Counted from the first letter of the stretch, positions 10,870 to 24,179 are shown. The stretch is 64,000 nt of DNA from Welwitschia mirabilis (GCA_051453625.1 JBOZIK010000001.1:97446462-97510461), one strand, 5' to 3'. Numbers and translations are program-made. The notes: generated from the sequence alone by a model not told the origin.

Positions 10870-13500
10870 TTTACTCCTTATTTAATTATATTCTTAATGA
10901 TTTTTATTTTACTTTTCAATTATTGTAACATTTTTAGTCCTATCATCAATCTTTTTATAGGTTCTATCTATGAAGAAGGTGCTCTACATGTTTTATCATA
11001 TAGGCCTTTAATGGAGCTATCTAAATTGAATTTTGATAATTATTATTATATGAAAATTCTACCAACGAAAGGTAATCTTCCCAACTCTTGGAATCATCTA
11101 TAGTACATGCTCTAAAAATATATTATAAAATTTAATTAATTATTTTTACCTAACCATCTATTCAAGGATGAAATACAGCACTCATATTTAACTTAGACTC
11201 TAAACCTATTTTTAATTCTTGTCAAAACTTAAAAGTTAAATTTAAATTTCTATTAGAGATAATTACTAAAGTTACATCATACAACTAAATAAAATTTTGA
11301 ATATATATTTTAGCTATATACTTGTCATCACAAGTAGATTATAATATAATGAAATTTACTAATTTAGTTACTCTATTAATTATTACCATAATAGAATTAC
11401 TACATTTATGAATTTGTGGAAGTCTTACAATAAAATCCATGTAAATTACATTCTATCTATATTTTGGAACATTGTGAGGTTAAATTAAGCCTAGTAAATT
11501 TCTATGTTCTACTTTAACTTGTTGATAATTAAGGCACCTTGAGATAAATTTTACTATATCCTTTTTTATCCCTGTACCAAAATCTTTGTTTCATGTTTTA
11601 ATACATTTTATCCCCTCTAGGATGACATGCTATAAGTGGATTATAAAATTTGAACATTAGCTTATGTATAATTTCATCTACATTAAAAACTAAAAATCTT
11701 CTATTAAATCTGATAATAGCATCTAAATTAATACTAAGATTCTCTAAATCTATTAATTTTTCTAACCGGTCCTTTAATTTTTAATCAATTCTTATCCTTG
11801 TTTAGTCCCTCTAACATAATGGTAGGAATTTATCTTTGAATTTCTATTATTACTTTAATATAGCCTTTTCTACTAAGCTCATCTATAACCTTATTTCCAT
11901 AACCTTCATAATATCAAATCTCTAGATCAAAATCACATAAAAATTTCATCCATATTCTTTGCTTAAGATTTAAGTTTGGTTGAGCAAAAATGTATTTTAA
12001 ACTCTTATGATATATTCAAACTTGAAAATATACATCATAAAGATAATTCTTCCATAATTTTAAAGTAAAAACTACTACATCTAATTTAAGATCATAAATA
12101 GAATATTTTCTCTTATGAGTTCTAAGTTATCTTAAGCCATAATTTATTACCTTTTTAATCTTAGTTAAGCACTGCTATGAGATCTTCTATAGATACACTA
12201 ATATAACTAAAAAGGTCTTTGAATCATCTATCATTACTAAGATTAAAGTGCTAATTAAGCATTCTTTAAGATGATCAAATTATTTCTAACATCTTTTTGT
12301 CAATTAAAAGTCTTTATTTTTCTTTAAAATGCTTATTAATGGAGAAGCTATCTTAGAGAATTTGAAGATAAATTGATGATAGTTTCAATAATATTTATAG
12401 CTGTTAGTCATTCCATTATTGCTCTAGCTTTATCTTAATCTACTAATATACCTTTCTTGGATATTACATGATCTAGAAATTAAATGAATTCCCCTCATAA
12501 AGAGCATTTTTTCATGTTGGCATATAATTGGTGAGCCAGTAAAGTCTATAATACTATTCTTAAGTGTTTCTCATACTCTTCATAAATTTTGGAATAAATT
12601 AGAATATAATTAATAAATAATATTATAAAATAATAAAGATGTAATTCATAAGACTCATAAATATTATAGGGGCATTATTTAAACCAAAAGACATAAAGTC
12701 AACTCATAATGTCCATAGTGGGTTTGAAATGTTATTTTATGAATATTTTCTTTCTTAATTTGAATTTTGTAATATTTAGATTTGAAATAAACTTTTGAGA
12801 ATATCTTGGCTTCATTGTGTTGATTAAAAAGGTCATTTATTCTTGGTAGCAGATGATTTTTCTTCATAGTAACCTTATTTAGCTATTTATAGTCAATGCA
12901 TAATCTTAATATTCCATCCTTATTTTTTATAAATAATATAGGTGCTTTCCATGATGATACATTAAGACAAAGGAAGCTTTTTTATAAGAGTCTTCATTCT
13001 GAGTTTTTAATTTTTTTCATTTTTATAGGAAACATTCTATATGATGCCTTAGAAATTGGTTAGGTTCCTGGGGTTAATTTAATGGAAAACTTAACTTTCT
13101 AAAGTGGTGGCACTACTAGTAACTCTATTATAAAACATCAAGATATTGAACTATTGGTATATTATTTACTAAAGTTCCTCCTTCTTTTAAGCTACTTGAT
13201 TTTAGGTATAGCATATAAACTAGTGATCCCCTCTCAATTTCTTTTTTTATATGCTTTATATTAATTAAATTCTCCACTGTCGCTTTGTAATAACCTTGAA
13301 AGATTAGTATTTAGCTATGGTTCATCATTTTTCCTTGATGATTTTTACAATTCATGATTGCTCTACTCTACATTAAATAATTCATACCCAAAATAATGTC
13401 ATATTTTCTAAGTTAATAATAATTTATTGTATCTAAAAATCTCTCCTCTTATGGATAATGTATAGTTTTGGACTTGCTAATTAACTTTGAACATGAATAC
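10870..13500 (-). pseudogene. G1 protease, reverse transcriptase, RNase H and integrase
   Basis: Read from high to low coordinates, the protease end KYDIILGMNYLM lies near 13376-13410. Reverse transcriptase at 12679-12867 shows LLPRINDLFNQHNEAK and FQTHYGHYE, the gypsy 'YPLPRIDDLFDQL...RYGHYEF' blocks; its YxDD box near 12600 is destroyed. RNase H at 11880-12040 reads [18 protein letters not shown], and an E-L-S-R-K end is visible. Integrase at 11200-11480 has VIYMDFIVRLP, while the second catalytic Asp of the usual SDRD appears as ISNRN. Integrase continues beyond S1 at 1371. The + strand frame at 10849-11103 is an antisense shadow. Confidence 0.8.
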
Positions 13501-13934
13501 ATTTACTAACTCTATACATTCCTTAATTGGAGCACAACATAATTTTTCTCTTATAACAATTTTAAGAGATATCAAGTAATGCGTTACTCTATAATAAAAT
13601 AAAATGATTACTTCTTTCCTTACCTTCTATGATAGAGCTCTAAAATTACACCTTTAAATATCTACTACTACTCAAAGTTATCCTATTGATTGAAAAATAT
13701 TTTTTAATCCTAAAGGTTTTTTAAGTTGTTATCTTAAAAAGTCTTTATCACATAATAAACATTCTTTTACATTATTAGTTTCTTTACAATAGTATAATTT
13801 ATATCAATTATGTTGGTCCTAGTATAGTAACCTTACATGATTTAGTTCTAAAGTCTTTAATGACTTGAATTTAGTTCTACAGTATTTAATGATTTAGTTC
13901 TAAATCATGATTTAGTTCTACTTCATGCTTCATA
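13501..13934 (-). other. G1 short region where gag is expected
   Basis: Only about 430 bases separate the protease remnant from the displaced LTR-like block, far less than a chromovirus gag needs. No zinc knuckle or gag frame is visible. The phrase 'gatttagttcta' recurs four times between 13838 and 13921, a small local repeat. Confidence 0.4.
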
Positions 13935-15885
13935 CTATATCAACATGGTTGATCTCAACTTCATAGGCTTTTATTTCACCTTAATATAATAAAAATATAG
14001 GTAACTAATGGTACATGAGATGGATGCATGCTTACAAGTGATCCCCTATTTTCTTGAAGCATCTTCAGATTGTACAACATGATCCATCGATGTGAAGGAC
14101 TTGAGATATTAAGTTGTAGTAAGTTCATATAGGGGTAGGATAGGAGAGTGATGAATAATCCACTTCTAAAAGGGTATTACAAAGAAAAAAAAAAAAATGT
14201 AATGCAACCCATCTTCATGATAAACTCCAAGTATGAGAATAAATATTATTAGAATTATCTTAATTTAGTCTTATCGATAAATACACCATACAAATGCATG
14301 CATATAATTATAAATAATAAAGATATTTAATAAANNNNNNNNNNNNNNNNNNNNNNNNNNNNNNNNNNNNNNNNNNNNNNNNNNNNNNNNNNNNNNNNNN
14401 NNNNNNNNNNNNNNNNNNNNNNNNNNNNNNNNNNTAAATACATCATACAAATGCATGCATATAATTATAAATAATAAACATATTTAATAAATTATTTACT
14501 TAGTTATAATAATTCTAATCATCATTAGGTTTATTTTATAGAAACAACCAGAAATGAAAACAAGCATACAAGAACTTCTCTATATTCAGAATTATAATAA
14601 TAAAAATCTAAATAAAGGAAATATTTTTTCCAATAATAATAAAAATATTTAAAACATAGTAAATAATATCTTATTAATGTACTTAAAGAAACTTAAACAT
14701 ACCTAGAGCTATGCTAATCCTAAAAATATTCTTCCATACTCACATGACAATCTCCATGGATTAATCCAAAGAAGGCAAACAACAGAAAGTATAACCTATG
14801 CATAATTGTTAAGATATAAATTTTTATCCATGATTTAGATGATTATATTATAAGTTAACATAAAAAAAGAATAATATAGAGACTATTTATGTTACTTAAA
14901 CTGCTAAGATGAAAACTCTTACAAGCATACACATTCAAAGTAAGTTAAAGAGAAAAAAGATAAAAGAGTTATTTATATAAATAAAATACTACTTTATAAA
15001 TAGTTTAACTTAATGTTACTAATATAAATGTATCTTCTATACTCAAATTCCCTATAAAATTTTATGTAAATAAGTTTTGTATGATTTACAAAATTGATTA
15101 TAATGTTTTTAGGCTCTTAAGAAGACATCATAATCAAAAATTAAGAATTAATTGATTATGAAGAAAGAAATAAATTATAGTAATTTTTAAAAAACTAGAC
15201 ACATTATAGGATCCTTATAATCTAACTTAAACTATTTTGGAATTCTAAAATGTTATTTTTAAAGTTATCATTTAAGGTTATGTACTATTAAATTTTCTAT
15301 AATTATAGTCTTACTACACTATAATAAAATGATTATAACTTTCAAAATATGTTGAATTTTTAAACTATTCAAGAGTTTTTGAAATGCTTATTCAATTTTC
15401 TACAACTAAGGATTCTCAAGTTGTAGATATCTTAATAGATAGTTATAAAAATACAAATTACTTACTTACTATTTTATACATTTATTTTTTACTATATTTT
15501 AACCAATAATTTATTTTAAAACTAATTACACATAAGAAAAATTATTTTTTATGTTGTCATTTTTATAACATAATCTTAGACATGCAAAAATATTTTCACT
15601 ACGTTATACCTACTAATTAATAAGCTATGGTTTTTTTATCCTATGCCTCTATTTTAAAAATTTAATTTTTGCCATAATAAAAATATGATAAAGTTTTTGT
15701 AACTAGTTAAGAAATAACTTAGATTAGTAAAGTAATGGATATATTAACTAATTNNNNNNNNNNNNNNNNNNNNNNNNNNNNNNNNNNNNNNNNNNNNNNN
15801 NNNNNNNNNNNNNNNNNNNNNNNNNNNNNNNNNNNNNNNNNNNNNNNNNNNNNATTAGGAATTAAAATTATTATGGTTATGACTA
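13935..15885 (-). repeat. LTR-like block duplicated inside G1
   Basis: This block aligns in the same orientation to 16394-18100 of the G1 5' LTR. Shared landmarks are 'aggtggatgcatg' (with variation), the run of A before 'tgcaatgcaac', 'acctagagctatgc' and 'agtaatggatatattaactaatt'. It lacks the LTR end (equivalent of 16006-16393) and the outer part (equivalent of 18100 onward), so it is truncated on both sides. It lies on the wrong side of the PBS, where 5' leader and gag should be. Two 100-base N gaps interrupt it (14335-14434 and 15754-15853); the first has near-identical flanks. Confidence 0.7.
14335..14434. other. Assembly gap (100 N) with duplicated flanks
   Basis: The bases before the gap ('catacaaatgcatgcatata' to 'tatttaataaa') recur right after it with two or three changes. 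Other gaps are listed with their host features; those at 2596-2669, 9496-9505, 10050-10059, 15754-15853, 25661-25869, 60257-60734 and 62627-62726 do not show an obvious duplicated flank. Confidence 0.85.
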
Positions 15886-15984
15886 ACTTTAAGATTATTA
15901 AGGAGAAATATTGTTGAATATATAATTAAATTTATATTCTTATCAATTTATAAGTGCTTAACATAGGTATTATATGAGTTAACT
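15886..15984 (-). other. G1 5' leader
   Basis: A short A+T-rich stretch between the PBS and the duplicated LTR-like block. It has no match in the LTR and is best read as leader immediately downstream of the PBS. Confidence 0.4.
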
Positions 15985-16003
15985 TAGATCTCTAATACTA
16001 ATT
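15985..16003 (-). other. G1 primer-binding site remnant
   Basis: The - strand reads GGGTGTCACA (LTR end), then AATTAGTATTAGAGATC. The second part is two or three changes away from TGGTATCAGAGC, the initiator Met tRNA PBS of chromoviruses. It fixes the - orientation of G1 and the inner LTR edge at 16006. Confidence 0.7.
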
Positions 16004-16005
16004 TG

Positions 16006-19000
16006 TGACACCCTTTCTTTTCTTACCCTAATTAAGTATTCTTTTCTCTTCCTTTATTCTTTAATATTATTACCTACTTGACATACCAAAACCTAGGAAC
16101 AAATTTTACTTCTTCCTTTATTAGTATTTTTATATTTTGAGAAAAACAAATCATATTATTACTATATATTTATCTATAATTAATTTTTAGATTATTTTAG
16201 TTTACAAATAATAGTGAAGTCATAAGTTTGTCTTCTATTTCTTCTTAGTTTTTTCTCATATAGAAAGATATGTTGTAAATAGTTGAGGAGATGTAAACTT
16301 GTTATAAACACACATGAATAAGTTTAAGGATTAATTCAACATTTAGCCACCCTTTGTATATGAGTTAATTTTACTTTAGATTTTAACCTATACAAATATG
16401 GTTGGACTCAACTCTATAGGCTTATACTTCATCTTGATATACCTTCAATATAGGTGATATGTGATATGTGAGGTGGATGCATGATTATAAATATTCCCCA
16501 CTTGAAACATTTCTGGATGGTGTAACATAATCCATCAATGCTAAGGGATTGATATATTAAGTTAGAATGAGTTCATAGATGGTTAAAATAGGAGAGTAAT
16601 AATAAAATATACTTCTAGAAGGGTATTATTAAAAAAAAAATGCAATGCAACTTACCTTAATGATGAAATCTAAGTATGGGAATAAACATTATTAGGATTA
16701 TTTTAAGTTAGTCCTATTTGATAAATAAATCATACAAATTCATGCATAAAATTCTAAATAATGTGGATATTTAATGGATTACTTACCTAGTTATAATAAT
16801 TCTAACCATTATTAAATTTATTTATAGAAACAATTATAAAAGAGAAAAAATGCATACTAGAACATCTTATATTTTAGATTATAGTAATAAAAATCAAAAT
16901 AAAGGAAATATTATTTTCTTTTCTTTCTTTTAATAATAATAAAAAAATTCAAAATATATCAAATTATGTCTTAATAATGTACTTAAAGAAACTAAACCAT
17001 ACCTAGAGCTATGCCAATCCTAGAAGCATTCTTCCATGCTCATATGAAAATCTCCATGGATTGGAGTAATGAAGTTAAATAAAAGAAATTATAGTTTAAG
17101 AATGATTATTAAGATATAATTCTTTATCCAATATTCATATGGCTATATCATAAGTTAAGAAAATAAGTGATAAGCCAAAGACTATTCATGTAACTTAAAC
17201 TATAAAGCTGAAAACCTTTATAAGCATGCATATTTAAAGTAAGATAGAATAAAAAGGTAAAATAGGTACTTTTCCTAATAAAATATTATTATTAAGAAAT
17301 CTAACTTAAGGCTACTAATGGAAACTTATCTTATATACTCAAATTATCTATATAGTTTTATTTAATAATTTTTCTATAATTTAAAACATTAATTATAGCT
17401 TTTTTGGGCTCTAAGAGGATATCATAATCAAAAGTTAATAATTAATTAATTATAAATTAAAAAATAAATTACAGTAGTTTTTCATAAAATGCACTTATAA
17501 TAGAATCATTAGATACTAGCTTAAGCTATCTTAGAATTCTAAAAATATTATTTTTAAGGTTATGATTAAGCTTAAAAATTGTCAGAGTTTCTAAAATTAT
17601 AATCCTACTACATGACACTAAAACAACCATAACTTTCAAAATACTTCGACTTTTTAAATGATTTATGATGCTTTGGAAGGCTTTCTTAATTTTTTATAAT
17701 TTAGGCTACTTAGTTTTTTTGATATCTTAATTGTTATTTACATCAATGTAAATTAATTACTTACTATTGCCTTGCATTCATTATCTAATGTATTTTAACA
17801 AATAAATTTCTTAAAAATTAATACACATCAAAAAATTATTGTTTTTACATTTTCAAATTTATAACACAATATTGGACTTACAAAACAATTTCACTGATTT
17901 ATAACTACTAATTAACAAGTTATGGTATTTTTAACCTTTATCTTCATTATAAAAATTTAATTTTCACCATAACAAAAATATGGTAAAGTTTGTACAACTA
18001 GTTATGCAATCATTTAGATCAGTAAAGTAATGGATATATTAACTAATTATTTATATTATATTTTAAATAAGTTATTAATTTAAATAATTATAGGAATAAA
18101 AATCAAATCAATTCAAAAGGGATTATTTACTATGAGCCTTAGGATTTTCATAAAACATACTATACTAAAGAGAATTTTGAGAATTAGAATTTGCCATTAA
18201 TAAGATGAAAAAGATGGACCTAATGTATAAGAAATAAAAATATAATATTAAAATAAAGGTATCCAAATTTCGTTTCTTTTCATTTCTTTCTTAAATAGTA
18301 AACCCCTTGGTTACTTAGCCATAGTCATCCATTACTAACCTCTATTACCAAGCATAAAAGATCATTCCTATCTCCCTCATGTCTTGGGAAGAGCCACTAG
18401 AAGGAAATAATATTTTATAATATAATTGTATAAAATCATAAAGAATTCACTAATGCAATATTACATCATTCCATTAGAATCTTAAAAGGAGATCATATGG
18501 AAAATAATAGTAAAGATCTTACTTAGGAATATTAGTAAGTTATTAATATTAAATATTGATGAAGATCCAAGCTCAAAAATTCCTTAGCTTCAAGATTTCA
18601 AGCTCTAAGCTCCACAAGCAAGAGAATGAAAGAAATAGAAAGGAAAGAAGGAAATGCACTTGTATCAAAAAAAATGGAAAGTATCTTCTTTTACAAGAGA
18701 AGAAATGATCTCTATATATATAGATAAACAAATGCACATAGCTCAATATGACATGATATAGCATTGTTAAATGGGACAAGTAATAAGTGGCATTAGAGTA
18801 CAAAAAGAGATCATATGTATGACTCATACAGCTAATTAGGATGATTAATCTTCTTTCTTTAATTGGTAAAGTTAATTACATGTATTATTTCTTCATTCTA
18901 GTTCCTTTTTAATCCTTCATAGGCTCATAAATAAGTTTAATTCATCCAAGATATGCATCAAAAGAATAAATCCATAAGTCTTAAAATTTTCATGTGGAGT

Positions 19001-19373
19001 AATGAGATAAAATCTTTCATTCCAATGAATGGAATAATAAATATTTTAAGAGCATAAAAGTCATGGTATAATAAATCTACTCATTTATTATTCTTCATTC
19101 TAAATAAGAGTGCATGTACTTGTTTGAATGCTCATTTATTTTAAAATGCATAAAATTTACCAATTACATAACATAAGGAAGAAAATTTTTTTCATAATGT
19201 AGTATACCTATCATATTTACCAAGAATTTAAAAGAGTAAATAACATGTAAAATATATTATTATTTCATCTTAACATTTTTAATTTATTAGTTTTATCATG
19301 TGATTTTAATTCCTCCCATAATAAGATTATCTAATTTTAAATGTTTGGATAGCTTTTTTCATGAAAACATTTT
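16006..19373 (-). repeat. G1 5' LTR, main segment
   Basis: The + strand begins TGTGACACCC, the complement of a typical chromovirus LTR end. The LTR runs to 19373, is interrupted by S2 and finishes at 37274-37405, giving about 3.5 kb in total. The part 16394-18100 is duplicated at 13935-15885, and 18773-19373 matches the 3' LTR at the start of the window. No coding sequence is expected. The antisense frame at 18573-18827 and the small + frame near 19300 are chance. Confidence 0.75.
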
Positions 19374-20991
19374 GTTGGTAAATCTAGTTTTGATGATTTC
19401 ACTTATCAAATATTTTGTGTCATTGTGTAGACAAGTCATTACAAAGAGAATATTATATCATGAACTACAAGTCATCATCAGATCTTCAAATATAATAACT
19501 CATGAAAAGGCTTAGTTGTTAAAATGCAATATTATTTGTCTAAATATGTTTATAAAATGAAAGATGTCTATAATAATGACATATAGATAATTAAAAACAT
19601 ATATAACAAAGATGTTTATATATTAAAGATATCTCTGATGCACTAGTATTGAGTCATAGGTTAAACACAATTATCTCATCAAATATGGTTATGCTAGAAG
19701 TTGAACTTGACATAAATAAAGACATCTACATGTTCAAAGACATCTCTACTGAATTAAAATACATAACAGAGTTATTTTAGATTTTGACTAATATTTCATG
19801 TTTTAATTGAGCTATTAACTTTTACATCATGGATTCATGATCATGGAGGCACAAAGATTATATAAATCAATTTTCATCAAAATCTAGATAAGTTCACTAA
19901 AGACACATTTAAGGTAAAGTGTTTGACTATTAGTAGATGTCTACAAATTTTAAGATGTCTTAGATCAAAGTTTAGGATAACTACAAATGAAGATTCACAC
20001 TCAATGTCTAGATATTTTCTATCTATTACACAGTGGTTAAAAAGTTTAAACAAGTACTTTTCAAGGTCAAACAACAAGTTTTTATTTAATAGTATAAAGG
20101 TCCAATATCATAGAACAAATCAACAACTCTTAAACTTTTGACACTTCAATGATTATCCTTTTTTAGCATACAAGAAATGCATCTTATATATAATTAAGAT
20201 CACATAGATGATAGAAACTTCTCATGAAGGATCAAGGATACATGTGTAAAGGATCTTATGTTGTTCACATCATTCACTCTTGGATCCTACATCACTACAT
20301 CATTCTTTTTCACTCATGATAATAATAATAATAATAAGGAACTTAAGTCCTCTTCAAAGCTACACATTTTAGGATTGTTGTTGTATTATATTTATGGTTC
20401 TCACATTTGTTAGACTATCTTATTACTAAATATTATTGTAAGTCCTTTTTTAATTAAATCAAAATCATTATAAGGCAATCCTTGTACAAGTGTGCATTTG
20501 AGGTTATGCCTATGAGAACTTACTTTATTGTAAGGTCAGTGGTGAGTTAAAAACCACTATTTTCCTACAGAGCATATAGTACTACCTTATGAAAACACTC
20601 TCATTATTATAATATTTATTATGTACTAAAAAACCACTATTTTCTTATAAGAAATAAATTGCTTTCATGCAAGAAGACTCTCGTTGTTGTAAGGTTTATT
20701 GTATTCTTAAGAAACCATTATTTCCCTATAAGTAAGAGAGTGTTGTCTTACAAAAAAGCTCTCATTATTGAAAGGTTGGTGATGCACCAAAAAACAACTA
20801 TTTCTTATAGATTAACAATATTTAAAGATGTGAGAGGAAGATACCCTCTGTGTGTAGATGTACTTAGGTTGGAAAACCACCTTATCTTGATAAGTTTTTT
20901 TTATTATTATGCATTTTCATTCTATTATTAATTAAAAGTTTATTTAGTATAACTCATTCATCCCTCCCCTTTGAGGTTAATGATCTTCAAG
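19374..20991 (+). repeat. S2 5' LTR
   Basis: It starts TGTTGGTAAATC and ends TGATCTTCA just before the PBS. It contains five exact AGACATCT or AGATGTCT octamers (19562, 19720, 19738, 19935, 19953). About four tandem units of roughly 80 bases follow between 20530 and 20835, each with a 'aaaccactatttcc'-like core and 'actctcattatt'. A (TAA)n-like microsatellite lies at about 20318-20338. The open frame at 20659-20931 only reflects the 80-base periodicity. Confidence 0.85.
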
Positions 20992-21008
20992 TGATATCAA
21001 AGCAGGTA
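20992..21008 (+). other. S2 primer-binding site
   Basis: Directly after the LTR end the sequence reads AGTGATATCAAAGCAGG, close to TGGTATCAGAGC plus flank, the initiator Met tRNA site. It fixes the + strand orientation of S2. Confidence 0.75.
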
Positions 21009-22690
21009 CTCATAAAAAGGAGTAACTTCTTTGAGTGAACAAGGGAATGGGTGTCATCCATTATACCTCGACTCTTTTATAGGATAATTTATCCCTATTT
21101 GAAGATGAGAATGTAGGTGTACTTACAAAAAGGATATACGGATCCTATAAAAATCATAATAGATGTTGTAGGTAATACTATCATAAAGATCAAGAAAAGA
21201 AAGAATTAATAAGATAAATAGAAAGCTACTTTCATGTATGATTCTAAAGCCAAAATATTAACTTTGTTCTGCTTTAATAATAGAAGAGTTAAATAGAATA
21301 GCATGTTGTAAAATAGCATAAGATATTTGAAATGTTCTTATTAGAATGTATAAAGGAAATTCACTTGTTAAATAATTAAACTTCGGATATAAACAAATCA
21401 ATTTAAGAATCTCAATATGAACCATGGAGAAAGAGTTCACAATTACTTCATTAGAGTTTTAAACATTATTAACACTATATGTGGCATTAAAGAAAATTTT
21501 CTAAAAGCAAAGGTAATATTAAAAGTTATTAAATCTCTAACTCCTAAATATAGGCCAAAGGATATAGCTGTGGAAGAGTTAAGAGATTTTAAGACCATGA
21601 AGATGGAAGAGCTACAAAGTGATCTTAAAACATATGAAATGAATCTCATATAAGATGGATCCTTGAAAGGAAAAACCCATTTCTCATAAGGCAAGTGAAA
21701 GCACAAAATAGAATTCAAAAGGAAATGCAAATGAAGAATAGGAAGAAAATAACTCTAATGATGAAGTAAATAAGGAACTTGCACTTATCACAAGGAGATT
21801 AAAAAGACTTCATTCTCATAAGTATAACGAAATAAATGAATTTAGAAAACTAGTTAAATTTTAACCCAAAGGTAAGTTTAAAGGTAAGTCTTCTAATAAT
21901 ACTTCTTTTTTGAATGTTTCTAAAGTAGAATGTTGGGTATGTGAAGGATGAGAACATATAGCCTCAAAATGCCCCAGTGCTAATAGAATGTAGAATAAAG
22001 AATAAACTAAAGAGCTAAAGTACAAGAGATTCTTCTTTATAAGATGGAATGATGATTAAAAAGCAATATAAGAATAAACATCTAATGATGAGAAATCTCA
22101 TTCTTCCTATATAGCTATTACAAACTTTTTAAAAAAATGTAATAAGATAGAAGAATTGTATGATTTAGAAATTGAAGATAATACAGGTATGGATCTTTGA
22201 GAAAGATAAATTTTAGCTTCTAAATAATTTATTAAATTATCAAAGGTATGTATTAAGATGAAAAGGTTACTTCATACTCCTAAAGAATCCTATGGGGGGA
22301 GGAATTCTTATATCAAATTACCTTTTGCAAACTCAGCTCTTAAAGCTAAGGTTAGTAGACTAACACATGATTTGAAGAATGTTAGACAAGAACAATCAGA
22401 TTCAAAGCAAACTAATGAAAAATATCACTTAAGAAAAGGAGGCTTTAAATATCATTATTGGGCAATGTAAAAGTTCAAATAACAAGAGTGGATTGGGATA
22501 CAATAAAGTCTCAATTAGCAATTCAACCTCTTTAATTGATAAATGGAATTATAAGCCAAGTTTGGACACTTAGTATTTACAAATAATATCATTTACTATT
22601 ATTACCTTAATATAGGTTATTATTAGTATAAATATCTAATAAAGTTCAAAAGAAAGTATTATACTAATAATGCTAAAAGGCATGGTAGAA
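21009..22690 (+). pseudogene. S2 gag polyprotein remnant
   Basis: A UBN2-type gag core is readable at 21417-21653: KAKVILKVIKSLTPKYRPK followed by MEELQSDLKTYEMNL, the usual 'L-x-L-P-x-x-Y...EEL-x-x-L-x-x-H/YE' pattern. The zinc knuckle at 21931-21972 reads CWVCEG, a stop, then EHIASKC. This keeps C-x2-C-x4-H-x4-C spacing, with a stop one residue ahead of the expected G-H. The frame at 22258-22470 is the coiled region downstream. Gag forms the particle and binds RNA; here at least four stops interrupt it. Confidence 0.75.
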
Positions 22691-23090
22691 TGGTACATCA
22701 TTTTATAAAAGATAATCCAAGAAAAGTTTCAATACCAAAGAAAAACCAGCACTCTTATACACTTAAAGCCATGAAGAAGCATGCTTAGCACATTGGTAGT
22801 GGATGTTCAAGGCACATGATGAGAAAAAAATTTAATTTCATGACATTGATAGAATAAGATAAATCAGTTGTAATCTTTGAAGAGAATACAAAAGCACCAA
22901 TCAAAAGTATTGATACCATTGAAGGTGAAAATTAACTATAGGTAAAAAAGGTATTATGTGTAGAAGGTTTGAAACACAATTTTTTAAGTGTAACCTTTGT
23001 TACATTTACAAAAGATAATTGCACTATTAAAGAGAAAAATTCTATAAAAGTTTTATTTTCTACATAAATAAATTAAATGTTTATATTACT
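22691..23090 (+). pseudogene. S2 protease and pre-integrase remnant
   Basis: At 22791-22818 the frame reads HIGSGCSRHM. This corresponds to the copia protease active site (LDSGCSRHM) with the catalytic Asp changed to Gly. Downstream VLCVEGLKHNFLSV at about 22950-22995 matches the 'VLYVPGLKHNLLSV' segment that precedes integrase. After about 23090 no integrase motif is recognised. Confidence 0.75.
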
Positions 23091-24179
23091 ATATCACAAG
23101 ATACTTCTAACAATAAAATCAAATGTTTGTTAAGTAAACAAGAGAAGAAAAGCATTAGCATCAAATGCTTTAAAATGACAATAAGGATTTCATTAAAAAG
23201 AAAATGGTAAAAGAACCTTCCAGGATAATAGGCATTCAAATTTGTAAAGCATACAAAGGAACATAATACATTAAAAAAGGAATATTAAAGACATCATAAT
23301 GCAATATACTGATAACCTAATTCATGATGTAATCACAAAATCTCAAGGAACTGAAAGATATGGGAGCCTATCTAAGAACTTAAGGACTGGAATTTATCTA
23401 ATTAGGTAAGTAAACAAGTAATATCAATTTACTTCTCAACTCTACATTGTAATTATCTTATGAGTTTAGATTATTAGTTAGATATACATGAAATTAAATT
23501 ATGTGCCTATTATTTTACTTTTTAAAGTGTTATTATTATGATTATATTAGTCATAGAATTTTTTGATGTTTCTGTAACTTTTATTATAGACATATTTAGT
23601 TTTGTAAACATCTATCATATAGACATCTTCATCCTTATAGACATCTTTGAAGCAGAGGTCTTGATTCTTACATACATCTTTAAAGTCTAAGTACACTTAT
23701 TTAATTTTTAAAAATAAATGTCTTAGATTTTGTAGATGTCTTATTAGCAACAAAATATATTAAAAGTTTTTTTAACAAGAGATGTCTTTGAGTTTATGGA
23801 TGTCTACTTTTTACATTCTAGACCTTTTTTAGATTGTAGACATCTTGAATATACTATTGTAAAAATTAAAATGCACTAAAAAGATAGGTTTTAACCCTTT
23901 TCATTTGGAAAAGTGGCCATCAAATCTTATTTTTAGGTCTCTACTCAATATGTATCTCTTTTAGAAGATTTTATAAGAACCATTTTCTTAGATTTCACTG
24001 TCAAGGCATCTTGGATTTATAAGACATTTTCACTACAAGCAAGAGTAAGGTTTTTCATTACACAGGTGTATATTTTTCATTCTTTATTGATTCTATCTTA
24101 TTTTTTATTAGACTTTTCATATTTTTGCAAAAATTGATCAAAAGAAAATCAAATTGTACTTCAAGAGATAAAGAATAGC
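23091..24179 (+). other. S2 region where integrase, RT and RNase H are missing; motif-rich spacer
   Basis: Copia integrase plus RT plus RNase H need about 3 kb, but only about 1.1 kb lies between the protease remnant and the env-like gene, and no YVDD or related block was found. The second half (23580-23850) is unusual: it has five exact AGACATCT or AGATGTCT octamers (23621, 23639, 23734, 23780, 23838) plus near matches. The same octamer is repeated in the S2 LTRs. Confidence 0.55.

Noticed and set aside
10849-11103. 84-codon + strand frame
   Set aside because: It straddles the S1 LTR end and the antisense of G1 integrase, and shows no protein motif.
20528-20835. CRISPR-like regular repeats
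   Set aside because: Units of about 80 bases are directly tandem without unique spacers, lie in an LTR, and the genome is eukaryotic.
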